From Paludibacteraceae bacterium (lineage in GTDB: Bacteria > Bacteroidota > Bacteroidia > Bacteroidales > Paludibacteraceae): a stretch of 64,000 nt of DNA. The translations under genes and the position numbers were made by a program. The stretch lies in assembly GCA_017517845.1 (NCBI GenBank), contig JAFWXW010000001.1, forward strand, positions 124,001 through 188,000, given 5' to 3'. Position 1 is the stretch's first letter. Every line of letters begins with the position of its first letter. Shown piece after piece: positions 15,288 to 24,077 of the stretch. Under the pieces are notes generated by a model. The model made no database searches. It saw only the letters and a list, made by a program, of their open reading frames with translations, and was not told the DNA's origin.

Positions 15288-16025
15288 ATGAATATTTATA
15301 GTAATTCATTTTTTCATAGGACACAGAAATATAGTTATTTAAAAAGTATAATAGAGGATGGTCTAAAAGTGTTCTATTGTAAAGAAGAGTTTCTTTTAGA
15401 GAAAAAAGGTAAGACTATAAATGTAGGAATACCGATGGTATGTTTTTGTGATATTCCGTTATCATTTTTAAGCAGAAATAATTATGGGAAATATGGAATA
15501 GCATTGTCTAGGAATTGGGGGAATATTCATAAATTAGAACCAGTATTATATTATCCAAATAATAAAGAATGTCAATCTACCAAAATGGTTGTTGAAGCCG
15601 CTGAATTTTTTTATCAAGAAAATAATAAAAAAAAGGATTTTAGTAGATATCGCATATTAGGATATGCAAAACCAGTAAGGAAGATTAATGAAACAAAAGA
15701 TAAGAACAAGGATAATTATGCTGAACGTGAATGGCGAAGGGTGTATAGTTCTAAAAGGTATAAATGGAAGAAAGAGGAAGAGTACAAAGAATATAGAGGT
15801 TCTAATGATTCAGATAAGAAACCTGTAGGTACTCCAATGAAATTTAAAATTGATGATATTGATTTTATTATAGTAGCAAAATCAGATCTAATTGAATTAA
15901 AAGAGTTTATAATTAGAGATTTGAAAACTATAGGGGGATATAATAAGAATGGGATTACAGATGATGAACGTTATTCATTATTATCTAAAATTCTAGTTTA
16001 CGAAGATTTGAAAGACAACTTATAA
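15288..16025 (+). CDS. AbiGi-like abortive-infection protein, orphan
   Basis: The 245-residue cytosolic protein resembles AbiGi, annotated as the antitoxin half of the AbiG phage-resistance system. The recognisable pattern is HRTQKYSYLKSIIEDGLKVF, GIPMVCFCDIPLSFL, NNYGKYGIALSRNWG and EPVLYYPN. The remainder is Lys/Glu-rich and ends IIVAKSDLIELKEFII. No AbiGii-type nucleotidyltransferase partner lies next to it: the gene to the right is an unrelated U32 gene on the other strand. It is therefore either a solitary member acting alone or a remnant of a two-gene system. It is much lower in GC than the core genes, consistent with transfer. Confidence 0.7.
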   Translation: MNIYSNSFFHRTQKYSYLKSIIEDGLKVFYCKEEFLLEKKGKTINVGIPMVCFCDIPLSFLSRNNYGKYGIALSRNWGNIHKLEPVLYYPNNKECQSTKMVVEAAEFFYQENNKKKDFSRYRILGYAKPVRKINETKDKNKDNYAEREWRRVYSSKRYKWKKEEEYKEYRGSNDSDKKPVGTPMKFKIDDIDFIIVAKSDLIELKEFIIRDLKTIGGYNKNGITDDERYSLLSKILVYEDLKDNL

Positions 16026-16353
16026 ACTTTCTACTTTAGGGATTTATATAGCAGTTCACTGAAGATTTAGTCGTATAGTACGACCAAATCTTCAGCGTGA
16101 TTTTGTAATACGTTGATAACAAAGTGTGTGTTATATGTATGTTTTAATATACCAATGATATTTCTCCTTCCTTATAACATAGATTCCTATCTGAAAAAGA
16201 AATATCTTGATGTCTACTTTTACAAACTACTACAGATTTTTTTGGAAAAGTGTAGAAAATACCCCATTTTTTACTTGGAAAAGTGTAAATAAGTAGATTT
16301 TCCATATTAGAATATTGTTTTGTATTAATGTTTTAATTTACATATCTCTACTT
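16026..16353. other. Gene-free interval with long hairpin
   Basis: No gene or RNA is recognised in this 328-bp interval between convergent genes, apart from the hairpin at 16059-16095. The rest is AT-rich with no clear promoter. Confidence 0.5.
16059..16095. terminator. Long hairpin after the AbiGi-like gene
   Basis: CTGAAGATTT-(A)-GTCGTA / TACGAC-(C)-AAATCTTCAG: a 16-bp stem with one mismatch and a tiny loop. Only a weak T stretch follows on either strand. It lies between convergent genes, so it could terminate both. Confidence 0.6.
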
Positions 16354-18147
16354 TCACCCCTTCCTTACTTCCATCACGCAGTCTTTGCAGTTGAAGTGGA
16401 GGCGTAGGTAGTAGTTTTTGTGAATAAGAAACAGCGGTTCGTTTAGTTGTGCTGCTGTTTTATTTTGTTTAGGACACGCACCAAGAGCAAATCTAATGCA
16501 GTGTTTGCAAAACATCAGAGTGGCATCGTCTTTGGGTTCTACTTCAAACGCACGAGCAGATACTTTAGCCCCATGGTCGTAGTAAAACTGCATTGCCTTG
16601 GCGTTGGCTATATTGTTTAAGTAGCTATCGCTAACAAGTGGAAACTCTATATTGTTTTTATTAGGTAAGATGCTAGGCGAAGGCAGTGGTTTGCTTATTT
16701 TCAAAACAAGTTCTTCGCATAATGTTCTACGAATGTTCCCCAATATAGATGCAGGAAAGAAAAAGTAAGTATCAACATTCACTTCTCCTGCCTCAAAAAT
16801 GCTATCTCCCAGTTTGCTAAGTTGGGTCGCAATATAAGCCGAAGGGTCTTTTTGAGCCTTGTCTAGTTCACCTTCATAAACATATTCCGCCATATATTCG
16901 CCAAAGGAAAAACGGAAAGTTTTGTCGATCACGGCGATGTTTATCTTTATTTTTCTTTTGGCACTTTCCACTCCCAAGACCTTGTTAAACGCCTCGTCGT
17001 TGTTTCTATAAACCTTGTCGCCAACAGCAATTTTCACGCTCTCCGCTGAGGTTATCAGCCCACCATTTGCCGTGTTCGCTCTAAATCCTTCCAACTCGCC
17101 ACGGCTGTTTACAAAACAAAAACCATCGCCGTTGTTCAGCGTGTGAGCAGTTTTCACCCAAATCTTTTTGCCGTCCACTTTGCTCACCGTACCAATAGGT
17201 TCGCCAAAAGACTTAGGACTAATAGGTTGGAAAATATAATTTTGTCTTCCATTCAAAAAGAAAGAAGTAAATCCTCTATTAAAACTCTTGTATGGGTTTG
17301 GAGTGAAAGTATATGTGCACTCGCCAAAAGACTGTTTCTTAAATTGTGGCCTAGACTTCAATGCCTCGTCAATCTTGCCCCTATAATATGCCACTATATT
17401 TTTTACGTAGGTAATATCCTTCAATCTTCCCTCTATCTTAAATGACCTAACACCAGCATCTATCATTTCTCCTACATAGTCAGAAGCATTAAAATCTTTA
17501 AGAGAAAGCCAATGTTTCTTTCCTAGCGAATGTCCTTCTCTATCTTGTAAGTCAAAAAGTAAACGACAAATCTGAGCACATTCACCTCTATTGGCACTTC
17601 TGCCTGTTAATGCCTGGCTTACATAACATTTTCCACTATAGCTTACACAAAGTGCTCCGTGAACGAATGCTTCTAGGCGAACAGATGTGTTTTTATGAAT
17701 ATGTGCAATATCCTCCAAACTCAATTCACGTGCCAAAACCACTTGCTCACAACCAATGCTTTCCCAAAACTTAACCTTTTCCAGTGTACTATTTTCTGCC
17801 TGAGTGCTAGAATGTATAGCAATGGGTGGCAAATCAAGTTTAAAAATAGAAGTATCTTGAACAATAAGTGCATCAACACCTATCTTATACAAATCATGAA
17901 TGAGTTTTTCTGCCTCTGGTAATTCCTCATCATACAAAATAGTATTTACCGTAACATAGATTCTAGCTCCGTATCCATGAGCAAATTTGACCAAACGATC
18001 TATATCCTCTATGGTATTTGATGCAGAATATCTAGCTCCAAATTTTGGAGCTCCTATATATACGGCATCAGCACCATGTTTTATGGCTTCAATGCCTGTT
18101 TCTGTATTTTTTGCAGGGGCAAGTAGTTCTATATTCACTTCGTTCAT
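16354..18147 (-). CDS. U32-family protein (RlhA/YhbU-like)
   Basis: 597 residues starting MNEVNIELLAPAKNTETGIE. Residues 1-270 form the U32 TIM-barrel-like domain (GADAVYIGAPKFGARYSASN; GVRSFKIEGRLK). Four cysteines at about 165-195 (CVSYSGKCYVSQ, then GECAQICR) are positioned as in U32 proteins thought to bind an Fe-S cluster. Residues about 390-480 fit DUF3656. Together these resemble RlhA, which hydroxylates a cytidine in 23S rRNA, better than a peptidase. The extra C-terminal Cys cluster (FCKHCIRFALGAC, then NCKDC) may hold a further metal site. The gene is single, with a predicted promoter immediately upstream. Confidence 0.8.
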   Translation of the reverse strand: MNEVNIELLAPAKNTETGIEAIKHGADAVYIGAPKFGARYSASNTIEDIDRLVKFAHGYGARIYVTVNTILYDEELPEAEKLIHDLYKIGVDALIVQDTSIFKLDLPPIAIHSSTQAENSTLEKVKFWESIGCEQVVLARELSLEDIAHIHKNTSVRLEAFVHGALCVSYSGKCYVSQALTGRSANRGECAQICRLLFDLQDREGHSLGKKHWLSLKDFNASDYVGEMIDAGVRSFKIEGRLKDITYVKNIVAYYRGKIDEALKSRPQFKKQSFGECTYTFTPNPYKSFNRGFTSFFLNGRQNYIFQPISPKSFGEPIGTVSKVDGKKIWVKTAHTLNNGDGFCFVNSRGELEGFRANTANGGLITSAESVKIAVGDKVYRNNDEAFNKVLGVESAKRKIKINIAVIDKTFRFSFGEYMAEYVYEGELDKAQKDPSAYIATQLSKLGDSIFEAGEVNVDTYFFFPASILGNIRRTLCEELVLKISKPLPSPSILPNKNNIEFPLVSDSYLNNIANAKAMQFYYDHGAKVSARAFEVEPKDDATLMFCKHCIRFALGACPKQNKTAAQLNEPLFLIHKNYYLRLHFNCKDCVMEVRKG

Positions 18148-18151
18148 ACCG

Positions 18152-18180
18152 CAAAGTTACTGATAAATTCTTTATTCAAA
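18152..18180 (-). promoter_or_regulatory. Predicted promoter of the U32 gene
   Basis: Minus strand: TTTG (18177-18180), 17-bp spacer, TAACTTTG (18152-18159). The start codon begins 5 nt after the -7 box, so the mRNA would be almost leaderless if this is used. Confidence 0.45.
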
Positions 18181-18217
18181 CACTTTAACATTTCATTTTA
18201 ACTTTTTAAAATATAGA

Positions 18218-18250
18218 ATTGTGCTATGCTTTTACAAATATCTATCTTTG
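18218..18250 (+). promoter_or_regulatory. Predicted promoter of the Bat operon
   Basis: -33 ATTG (18218-18221), 21-bp spacer, -7 TATCTTTG (18243-18250), with a leader of about 120 nt. The leader contains a heptad-repeat remnant (18311-18347). Confidence 0.6.
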
Positions 18251-18310
18251 CGTTTATAAATTTCAAACGTGTGATATAAAGTTAGAAATAATATAAAGAA
18301 AAGGAAGTTG

Positions 18311-18347
18311 TATAACTTCTAATTGCCTAACTTCTAACTCCTAACTT
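18311..18347. repeat. Heptad-repeat remnant in the moxR leader
   Basis: Degenerate AACTCCT/AACTTCT units, part of the dispersed heptad family of this chromosome. Confidence 0.5.
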
Positions 18348-18375
18348 AAAAACGTAATCAACTAAAATTAATTAT

Positions 18376-19371
18376 ATGAATCAAGTAGTAGATATCAGAG
18401 AATTAAATGCTAGCATAGAGCAAAAAAGTGCCTTTATAGATGTGCTTACCATGGGTATGGACAAAGTCATCGTAGGTCAAAAACACTTAGTAGAATCCCT
18501 ATTAATAGGCTTGTTGTCAGATGGACATATCCTATTAGAAGGTGTTCCTGGTTTGGCTAAAACATTAGCTATTAAAACATTAGCACAATTAATCGACAGT
18601 AAATATAGCCGTATTCAGTTTACACCAGACCTTCTTCCTGCCGACGTTTTAGGTACTATGATTTATAGTCAAAAAAATGAAGAATTTGTAGTTAAAAAAG
18701 GACCTATCTTTGCAAACTTCGTATTGGCAGATGAAATTAACCGTGCTCCTGCCAAAGTACAATCAGCACTTCTAGAAGCCATGCAAGAACGCCAAGTGAC
18801 CCTAGCAGACACCACATATAAACTAGACGATCCATTCCTAGTTCTTGCAACCCAAAACCCTATAGAACAAGAAGGTACATATCCACTACCAGAAGCACAA
18901 GTGGACCGTTTTATGCTCAAAGTGGTTGTTTCATATCCACGTTTGGAAGAAGAACGCCTTATCATTCGTCAAAACATAGGTCCAAAACCAGAACCTATTA
19001 AACCTATTCTCAAAGCATCAGAAATCATCGAAGCACGCAACGTTGTTCGTGAAATCTATCTAGATGAAAAAATAGAAAAATACATCTTGGATATAGTATT
19101 TGCTACTCGTGACCCACAAGCATACGGCTTAACAGACCTTAAAGGCATGATAGCATTCGGAGGTTCTCCACGTGCTTCTATAAGCCTAGCTCTAGCCGCT
19201 CGTGCCTACGCATTCATCAAACATCGTGGTTATGTTATCCCAGAAGATGTGCGTGCCGTTTGTCACGATGTTCTTCGTCACCGTATTGGTCTAACATACG
19301 AAGCCGAAGCGAATAATATTACAACTGAGGATGTTATTTCAGAGATTTTGAATATAGTTGAGGTGCCTTAA
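18376..19371 (+). CDS. moxR: MoxR-family AAA ATPase
   Basis: 331 residues. Walker A GVPGLAKT at 56-63, Walker B LADEI at 117-121 followed by NRAPAKVQSALLEAMQERQV, sensor region LATQNPIEQEGTYPLPEAQ, and arginine-finger region DRFMLKV. MoxR ATPases act as chaperones that remodel partner VWA-domain proteins. Those partners (DUF58, BatA, BatB) are encoded directly downstream, so this is the first gene of the Bat (aerotolerance) operon. It is separated from the DUF58 gene by a 175-bp heptad-flanked element. The length is typical of the family. Confidence 0.9.
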   Translation: MNQVVDIRELNASIEQKSAFIDVLTMGMDKVIVGQKHLVESLLIGLLSDGHILLEGVPGLAKTLAIKTLAQLIDSKYSRIQFTPDLLPADVLGTMIYSQKNEEFVVKKGPIFANFVLADEINRAPAKVQSALLEAMQERQVTLADTTYKLDDPFLVLATQNPIEQEGTYPLPEAQVDRFMLKVVVSYPRLEEERLIIRQNIGPKPEPIKPILKASEIIEARNVVREIYLDEKIEKYILDIVFATRDPQAYGLTDLKGMIAFGGSPRASISLALAARAYAFIKHRGYVIPEDVRAVCHDVLRHRIGLTYEAEANNITTEDVISEILNIVEVP

Positions 19372-19541
19372 TAAGTTAGGAGTTAGGAATTAGGAGTTAG
19401 GAGTTTAAAATATATTGAAAATCCTAGGTCCTTGTTCTTTCTTCTCAACTTTAAAATCAATATTATTTAGTAAAAAATTTTAAAATTCATTTTAAGAGTA
19501 AGGTGTTAACTCCTAACTCCTCACTCCTCATTCCTAACTGT
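19371..19541. repeat. Heptad-flanked intergenic element
   Basis: The left end carries TTAGGAG/TTAGGAA units (about 19375-19404). The right end carries the inverted AACTCCT units (about 19507-19540). Between them is about 100 bp of AT-rich sequence. The arms can fold on each other. The element separates moxR from the DUF58 gene, whose GTG start follows 6 bp later. Confidence 0.65.
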
Positions 19542-19546
19542 TAGAA

Positions 19547-20413
19547 GTGGAAACAACTGAATTATTAAAAAAAGTACGTCAGATTGAGATTAAAACTCGT
19601 GGACTTTCGCAAAATATTTTTGCGGGACAATACCATTCTGCCTTCAAGGGTAGGGGTATGGCATTTTCAGAAGTTCGCGAATATCAAGTGGGCGATGATA
19701 TAAGAAATATAGATTGGAACGTGACAGCACGTTTCAATCACCCTTTCGTCAAGGTTTTTGAAGAAGAAAGAGAACTTACCTTTATGCTTCTTATAGACGT
19801 GTCTGGTAGTAGTGATTTTGGAACAACTACTCAAACCAAACGTTCTGTGATAACAGAATTGGCAGCCACACTAGCATTCTCTTCTCTTCAAAACAATGAT
19901 AAAATAGGAGTGATATTCTTCTCAGACAAGATAGAGAAATTTATTGCTCCGCAGAAAGGTAAAAAACACGTCTTGTACATTATACGTGAACTTATAGAGT
20001 TTAAACCAGAAAGTAACAGAACAGATGTTTCTGTGGTTTTAGAATATTTTAGAAATGTAATTAAAAAACGTTGTACAGCTTTCTTAATATCCGACTTTAT
20101 ATCACCAGATTTTGAAAAACCACTTATGGTAGCCTCAAACAGACATGATTTAGTGGCAGTTCAGGTCTATGACCCAAAAGATACAGAAATCCCAAATGTG
20201 GGTTGGGTTAAGATGATAGATGCAGAAACAAACGAAACTGTATATGTAGATACATCTAGTTTAGATGTTAGAATGCATTATAAAGATAAATGGAATAAAC
20301 AGCAAGCCACAATTAAGAAGAATTTCTCCAAAAATAATGTGGATATGGTTTCTATTAGTACAGACGATGACTATGTGAAAGCATTGATTAACCTATTTAG
20401 AATGAGAGGATAA
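19547..20413 (+). CDS. DUF58 protein of the Bat operon
   Basis: 288 residues from a GTG start (VETTELLKKVRQIEIKTRGL). The DUF58 signature RNIDWNVTAR occurs near residue 45-55 after REYQVGDDIR. A VWA-like segment follows (LLIDVSGSSDF, a MIDAS-like DxSxS motif). DUF58 proteins pair with MoxR ATPases. The predicted location is cytosolic or membrane-associated. The TAA stop ends 1 bp before the next start, so translation is probably coupled. The GTG start is chosen because no in-frame ATG lies nearby upstream and the repeat element ends just before it. Confidence 0.85.
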   Translation: METTELLKKVRQIEIKTRGLSQNIFAGQYHSAFKGRGMAFSEVREYQVGDDIRNIDWNVTARFNHPFVKVFEEERELTFMLLIDVSGSSDFGTTTQTKRSVITELAATLAFSSLQNNDKIGVIFFSDKIEKFIAPQKGKKHVLYIIRELIEFKPESNRTDVSVVLEYFRNVIKKRCTAFLISDFISPDFEKPLMVASNRHDLVAVQVYDPKDTEIPNVGWVKMIDAETNETVYVDTSSLDVRMHYKDKWNKQQATIKKNFSKNNVDMVSISTDDDYVKALINLFRMRG

Positions 20414-20414
20414 T

Positions 20415-21383
20415 ATGAAGAAGGTATTATTGTTTATATTATTGACCGTAGGTCTATTAAATATTTCTTATGCTCAAAATTTATCAGTGAGGGCTTCATT
20501 AGAACCTTCTCAGATTCTAATAGGCGAACAATCCAAATTTAAAATAGAACTATTTCAGTCTGAAACAGACCAAGTTTCATGGCCTATTTTTTCTGATACA
20601 ATAGCAACTAATGTTTCAATTATAGAAAAATTAGCAATAGATACAATTAAAACAGGCGATGGAAGGATTAGTATTGTATCAGAATATTTAGTTACCTCAT
20701 ACGATAGTGGTTATTATTATATTCCAGAATTTGTATTTGAAACTACCACAGAAAAGGTATCTACCAATCCACTAGGACTTACTGTTAATACAGTTCCAGT
20801 AAATGAACAACTAGATGACATAAAAGCAGAAAAAGATATTATGTCTGCTCCGTTTTCTTGGATAGAGTTGGCAAGTTGGACTGGTATGGGACTAGCAGTG
20901 ATTCTAATTATAGTTATCATAGTGCTACTTCTTATGAGATTTGTATTTAATAAGAAGGTTAAAATTATTCCAGAAACTCCAAAAGTGGTGATTCCTGCCC
21001 ATGTGGTGGCTCTGCAAAAACTAGAGCAAATCAAATCTGATAAATTGTGGCAAACAGGTCAAATAAAACTCTTCTATACCCAATTGACAGATGTTATAAG
21101 AGAATATTTGGCAGATGCCTATGATATTAATGCCATGGAACTAACCACAGACGAAATAGTGGCATTGGTAAAGAAAAACAAAGATTTAGATGAAATTAGA
21201 TTGGTACTAAAAGATATGCTAGAACTATCAGATTTAGTTAAGTTTGCCAAGTTTGTACCTCTAGAAAATGAAAATGAAGCTTCTGTTTTAAATGCGTTTA
21301 TGATAGTAGAAAAAACTACTAAACAACCAGAAATAGAAGAGAAAGAAGAAAAAGTAGAATCAGAAAAAACAGCAGAAGAATGA
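20415..21383 (+). CDS. Membrane-anchored DUF4381-like Bat-operon protein
   Basis: 322 residues: a signal peptide (ISYAQ at about 20), an extracytoplasmic Ig-like domain (residues 22-135), a transmembrane helix near 150-175 (TGMGLAVILIIVIIVLLLMR), then a cytosolic part with the pattern WQTGQIKLFYTQLTDVIREY, seen in DUF4381 proteins. The C-terminus is Glu/Lys-rich. It ends 4 bp into the next gene (ATGA overlap). In related operons this protein sits between DUF58 and BatA. It probably joins the membrane VWA complex. Confidence 0.75.
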   Translation: MKKVLLFILLTVGLLNISYAQNLSVRASLEPSQILIGEQSKFKIELFQSETDQVSWPIFSDTIATNVSIIEKLAIDTIKTGDGRISIVSEYLVTSYDSGYYYIPEFVFETTTEKVSTNPLGLTVNTVPVNEQLDDIKAEKDIMSAPFSWIELASWTGMGLAVILIIVIIVLLLMRFVFNKKVKIIPETPKVVIPAHVVALQKLEQIKSDKLWQTGQIKLFYTQLTDVIREYLADAYDINAMELTTDEIVALVKKNKDLDEIRLVLKDMLELSDLVKFAKFVPLENENEASVLNAFMIVEKTTKQPEIEEKEEKVESEKTAEE

Positions 21384-22366
21384 TAACATTTGCTAATCCA
21401 TGGTATTTATTACTGTTATTGATAATCCCTGCTATAATAGCATATTATGTTTATAACAGAAAAAAACTTACTGCTGAGATAAAATTCTCATCAATAGATG
21501 TTTTTAAATCAATGCCAAAGACGTATAAACATTATTTGCGTCATCTACCATTTGCATTGCATTTAATTGCATTGACAGCATTGATTATTGCCATTGCTCG
21601 TCCTCAAAAAACAGATAGTTGGAGTAATCAGACCACAGAAGGTATAGATATAGTGATGGCTGTGGATATATCTTCTAGTATGTTGGCAGAAGACTTGAAA
21701 CCAAATAGATTGATAGCTGCCAAAAAGGTGGCTACAGAGTTTATCACATCTCGTCCAAATGACAATATTGGTTTAGTTGTTTTTGCAGGAGAGAGTTTTA
21801 CTCAATGTCCGCTCACCATCAATCATTCAGAACTTATAAATCTACTCAACGGAATAGAAAGTGGAATGATAGAAGATGGTACAGCTATAGGTTCTGGGTT
21901 GGCTACATCAGTTAATAGAATAAAAGATAGCAAAGCCAAATCAAAGGTGGTTATTTTATTAACAGATGGTTCAAATAACCGTGGACAGATAGCACCTATC
22001 ACAGCAGGTGAAATAGCCAAAAGTTTTGGAATAAGAGTTTATACCATAGGTGTAGGTTCTAGAGGAACTGCTCCATATCCATTCCAAACTCCATACGGTG
22101 TTCAATACCAAGATGTAGAAGTGGATATAGATGAAGAAAGCCTAAAAGATATAGCAGAAATCACTGGTGGAACATACTTTAGAGCTACAGATACCAAAAG
22201 TTTGTCTGCTATTTATCAAGAAATAGACCAATTAGAAAAAACAAAAATTCAAGTAAAAGAATATAATAAAAAAGAAGAATTATATCATTGGTTTGTGTTA
22301 GCACTAGTGGTTTGTTTGATAGGAGAAATAACATTAAGAAATACCGTATTTAAATCTATTCCATAA
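21380..22366 (+). CDS. batA: BatA, VWA-domain membrane protein
   Basis: 328 residues. Two N-terminal hydrophobic helices (residues 7-24 and about 55-72) are followed by a VWA domain with MIDAS motif DISSSM in DIVMAVDISSSMLAEDLKPN, the threonine region GTAIGSGLATS, and LLTDGSNN. A C-terminal helix near 300 (HWFVLALVVCLIGEI) closes the domain. BatA and BatB form a membrane VWA complex with MoxR. Bat genes were linked to aerotolerance in Bacteroides fragilis. It is adjacent to batB with a 1-bp gap. Confidence 0.9.
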   Translation: MITFANPWYLLLLLIIPAIIAYYVYNRKKLTAEIKFSSIDVFKSMPKTYKHYLRHLPFALHLIALTALIIAIARPQKTDSWSNQTTEGIDIVMAVDISSSMLAEDLKPNRLIAAKKVATEFITSRPNDNIGLVVFAGESFTQCPLTINHSELINLLNGIESGMIEDGTAIGSGLATSVNRIKDSKAKSKVVILLTDGSNNRGQIAPITAGEIAKSFGIRVYTIGVGSRGTAPYPFQTPYGVQYQDVEVDIDEESLKDIAEITGGTYFRATDTKSLSAIYQEIDQLEKTKIQVKEYNKKEELYHWFVLALVVCLIGEITLRNTVFKSIP

Positions 22367-22367
22367 T

Positions 22368-23390
22368 ATGTTCAGATTTGCGAGACCCGAATTTTTATAT
22401 TTGCTGATATTAGTTCCTGTTTTAATAGGATTCTTTTATTATGCATTAATTATAAAATCCAAAAGATTAAAGACTTTAGGTAATAAGGCCTTATTGAGAA
22501 CATTGATGCCAGAAGCCTCACGCATAAGGCCTAGAGCTAAGTTTTATTTACTTTTAGTGGCCTTGGTTCTATCCATTTTTATGATGGCAGGTCCACAATT
22601 TGGAACTAAACTAGAAAAACAGAAAAGACAAGGAGCAGAAGTGGTGATAGCAGTCGATGTGTCAAATTCTATGCTTTCACAAGACCTTAAACCAGATAGA
22701 ATGTCTAGAGCAAAAAGAATTTTGGGTGGTTTAATAGACAATTTACAAGAAGATAAGGTGGCATTAATGGTATTTGCAGGTGATGCATACGTGCAAATGC
22801 CTCTTACCACAGATGTTTCATCTGCCAAAATGTTCCTTTCTAATATAAATCCAGGCATGGTGCCTATTCAGGGTACAGCCATTGGAATGGCTATAAAACG
22901 TTCTATGTCGTTATTTTCCAATACGGATACCAATGTTGGCAAAACCATTATAATAATTACTGATGGTGAAAATCATGAAGATGATGCTGTAGCAATGTCA
23001 AAAAAAGCATTGGAAAGTGGAATTACAGTAAATGTAATGGGCGTGGGAACCCCAGAAGGAGCACCAATACCTATTGCAGGAACCAATAGTTTCAGAAAAG
23101 ATAAGTATGGCAATGTGGTAGTTACAAAATTAAATGAATCAATGTGTCAAGAAATAGCATCTGCAGGCGGTGGAGCTTATGTAAAAGCAGATAATTCTTC
23201 TGCCGCAGTGCGAGCATTGACTTCTGAACTGGAAAAATTATCAAAATCAGAAATAGAATCACAGGTCTATTCTCAATACAACGAGCAATACACAGTCATT
23301 GCGTGGATAGTATTAATCCTTTTAGTTGTGGAATGTTTATTGCTAGAGAGAAAAAATCCATTGTTTAAAAACATAAAATTATTCTCATAA
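22368..23390 (+). CDS. batB: BatB, VWA-domain membrane protein
   Basis: 340 residues. Two N-terminal hydrophobic segments (residues 10-28 and 55-70) precede a VWA domain with MIDAS DVSNSM (EVVIAVDVSNSMLSQDLKPD), GTAIGMAIKRS and IITDGENHEDD. A C-terminal transmembrane helix (VIAWIVLILLVVECLLLE) follows. It resembles BatA in order but has an additional insertion at GVGTPEGAPIPIAGTNSFRK. It overlaps the batC start by 1 bp (TAATG). Confidence 0.9.
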   Translation: MFRFARPEFLYLLILVPVLIGFFYYALIIKSKRLKTLGNKALLRTLMPEASRIRPRAKFYLLLVALVLSIFMMAGPQFGTKLEKQKRQGAEVVIAVDVSNSMLSQDLKPDRMSRAKRILGGLIDNLQEDKVALMVFAGDAYVQMPLTTDVSSAKMFLSNINPGMVPIQGTAIGMAIKRSMSLFSNTDTNVGKTIIIITDGENHEDDAVAMSKKALESGITVNVMGVGTPEGAPIPIAGTNSFRKDKYGNVVVTKLNESMCQEIASAGGGAYVKADNSSAAVRALTSELEKLSKSEIESQVYSQYNEQYTVIAWIVLILLVVECLLLERKNPLFKNIKLFS

Positions 23391-24076
23391 TGATAAGATT
23401 AGTAATTTCTTTATTAACTTTGTTCACTTTTATTCCTCTTTTTGCCTATAAGGCCAATCCATACATTAGAGGAGGCAATGGTGAATATGAAGATGGAAAA
23501 TTTACAGATGCAGAAATAGAGTATAGAAAAGGCATTCAGGAAGATAAATATTCTGTAGAGTCTGCATACAATTTGGGAAACTCTTTATATAAACAAGAAA
23601 AGTACAAAGAAGCTGCCGCTGAATATGAAAAGGCGTCTAAACTTACTGATAACAAGGAGAAATTATCCTCTATATATCATAATTTGGGAAATTCTCTTTA
23701 CAAAGCAGAAGACTATGGAAATAGTATAAATGCATATAAAAATGCTTTAAAGAATAATCCTAAAGATGAAGAAACTAGATTTAATCTAGCATTGGCACAA
23801 AAAAAGTTGCAAGCCCAACAACAGCAACAACAAAACAAGGATAATAAAAACGAAAATAAAGATAAGCAACAGCAACAACAGCAACAACAAGAAGAGCAAA
23901 AACAAGAACAATCTGAGCAACAAGAGCAACCACAGCAGCCTCAACAAAACAAAGAAGAAATGTCACAAGAGGCAGCACAGCAAATTCTAGATGCTTTTTC
24001 TCAAGATGAAAAACAACTCCAAGAGGAAATGCAACGCAGAAAAGGTGGTCAAAGGAGTTTAGAAAAAGATTGGTAA
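23390..24076 (+). CDS. batC: BatC, TPR protein with Gln-rich tail
   Basis: 228 residues with a short signal peptide (ending FAYK, about residue 18). TPR repeats occupy about 40-140 (AYNLGNSLYKQEKYKEAAAE; YHNLGNSLYKAEDYGNSINA). A low-complexity Gln/Lys/Asn-rich segment (residues about 142-190) is encoded by CAA/CAG-type repeats at about 23805-23950. The tail is QLQEEMQRRKGGQRS. TPRs mediate protein contacts within the Bat complex. The Gln-rich linker is a likely site of length variation between strains. Confidence 0.85.
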   Translation: MIRLVISLLTLFTFIPLFAYKANPYIRGGNGEYEDGKFTDAEIEYRKGIQEDKYSVESAYNLGNSLYKQEKYKEAAAEYEKASKLTDNKEKLSSIYHNLGNSLYKAEDYGNSINAYKNALKNNPKDEETRFNLALAQKKLQAQQQQQQNKDNKNENKDKQQQQQQQQEEQKQEQSEQQEQPQQPQQNKEEMSQEAAQQILDAFSQDEKQLQEEMQRRKGGQRSLEKDW

Positions 24077-24077
24077 T

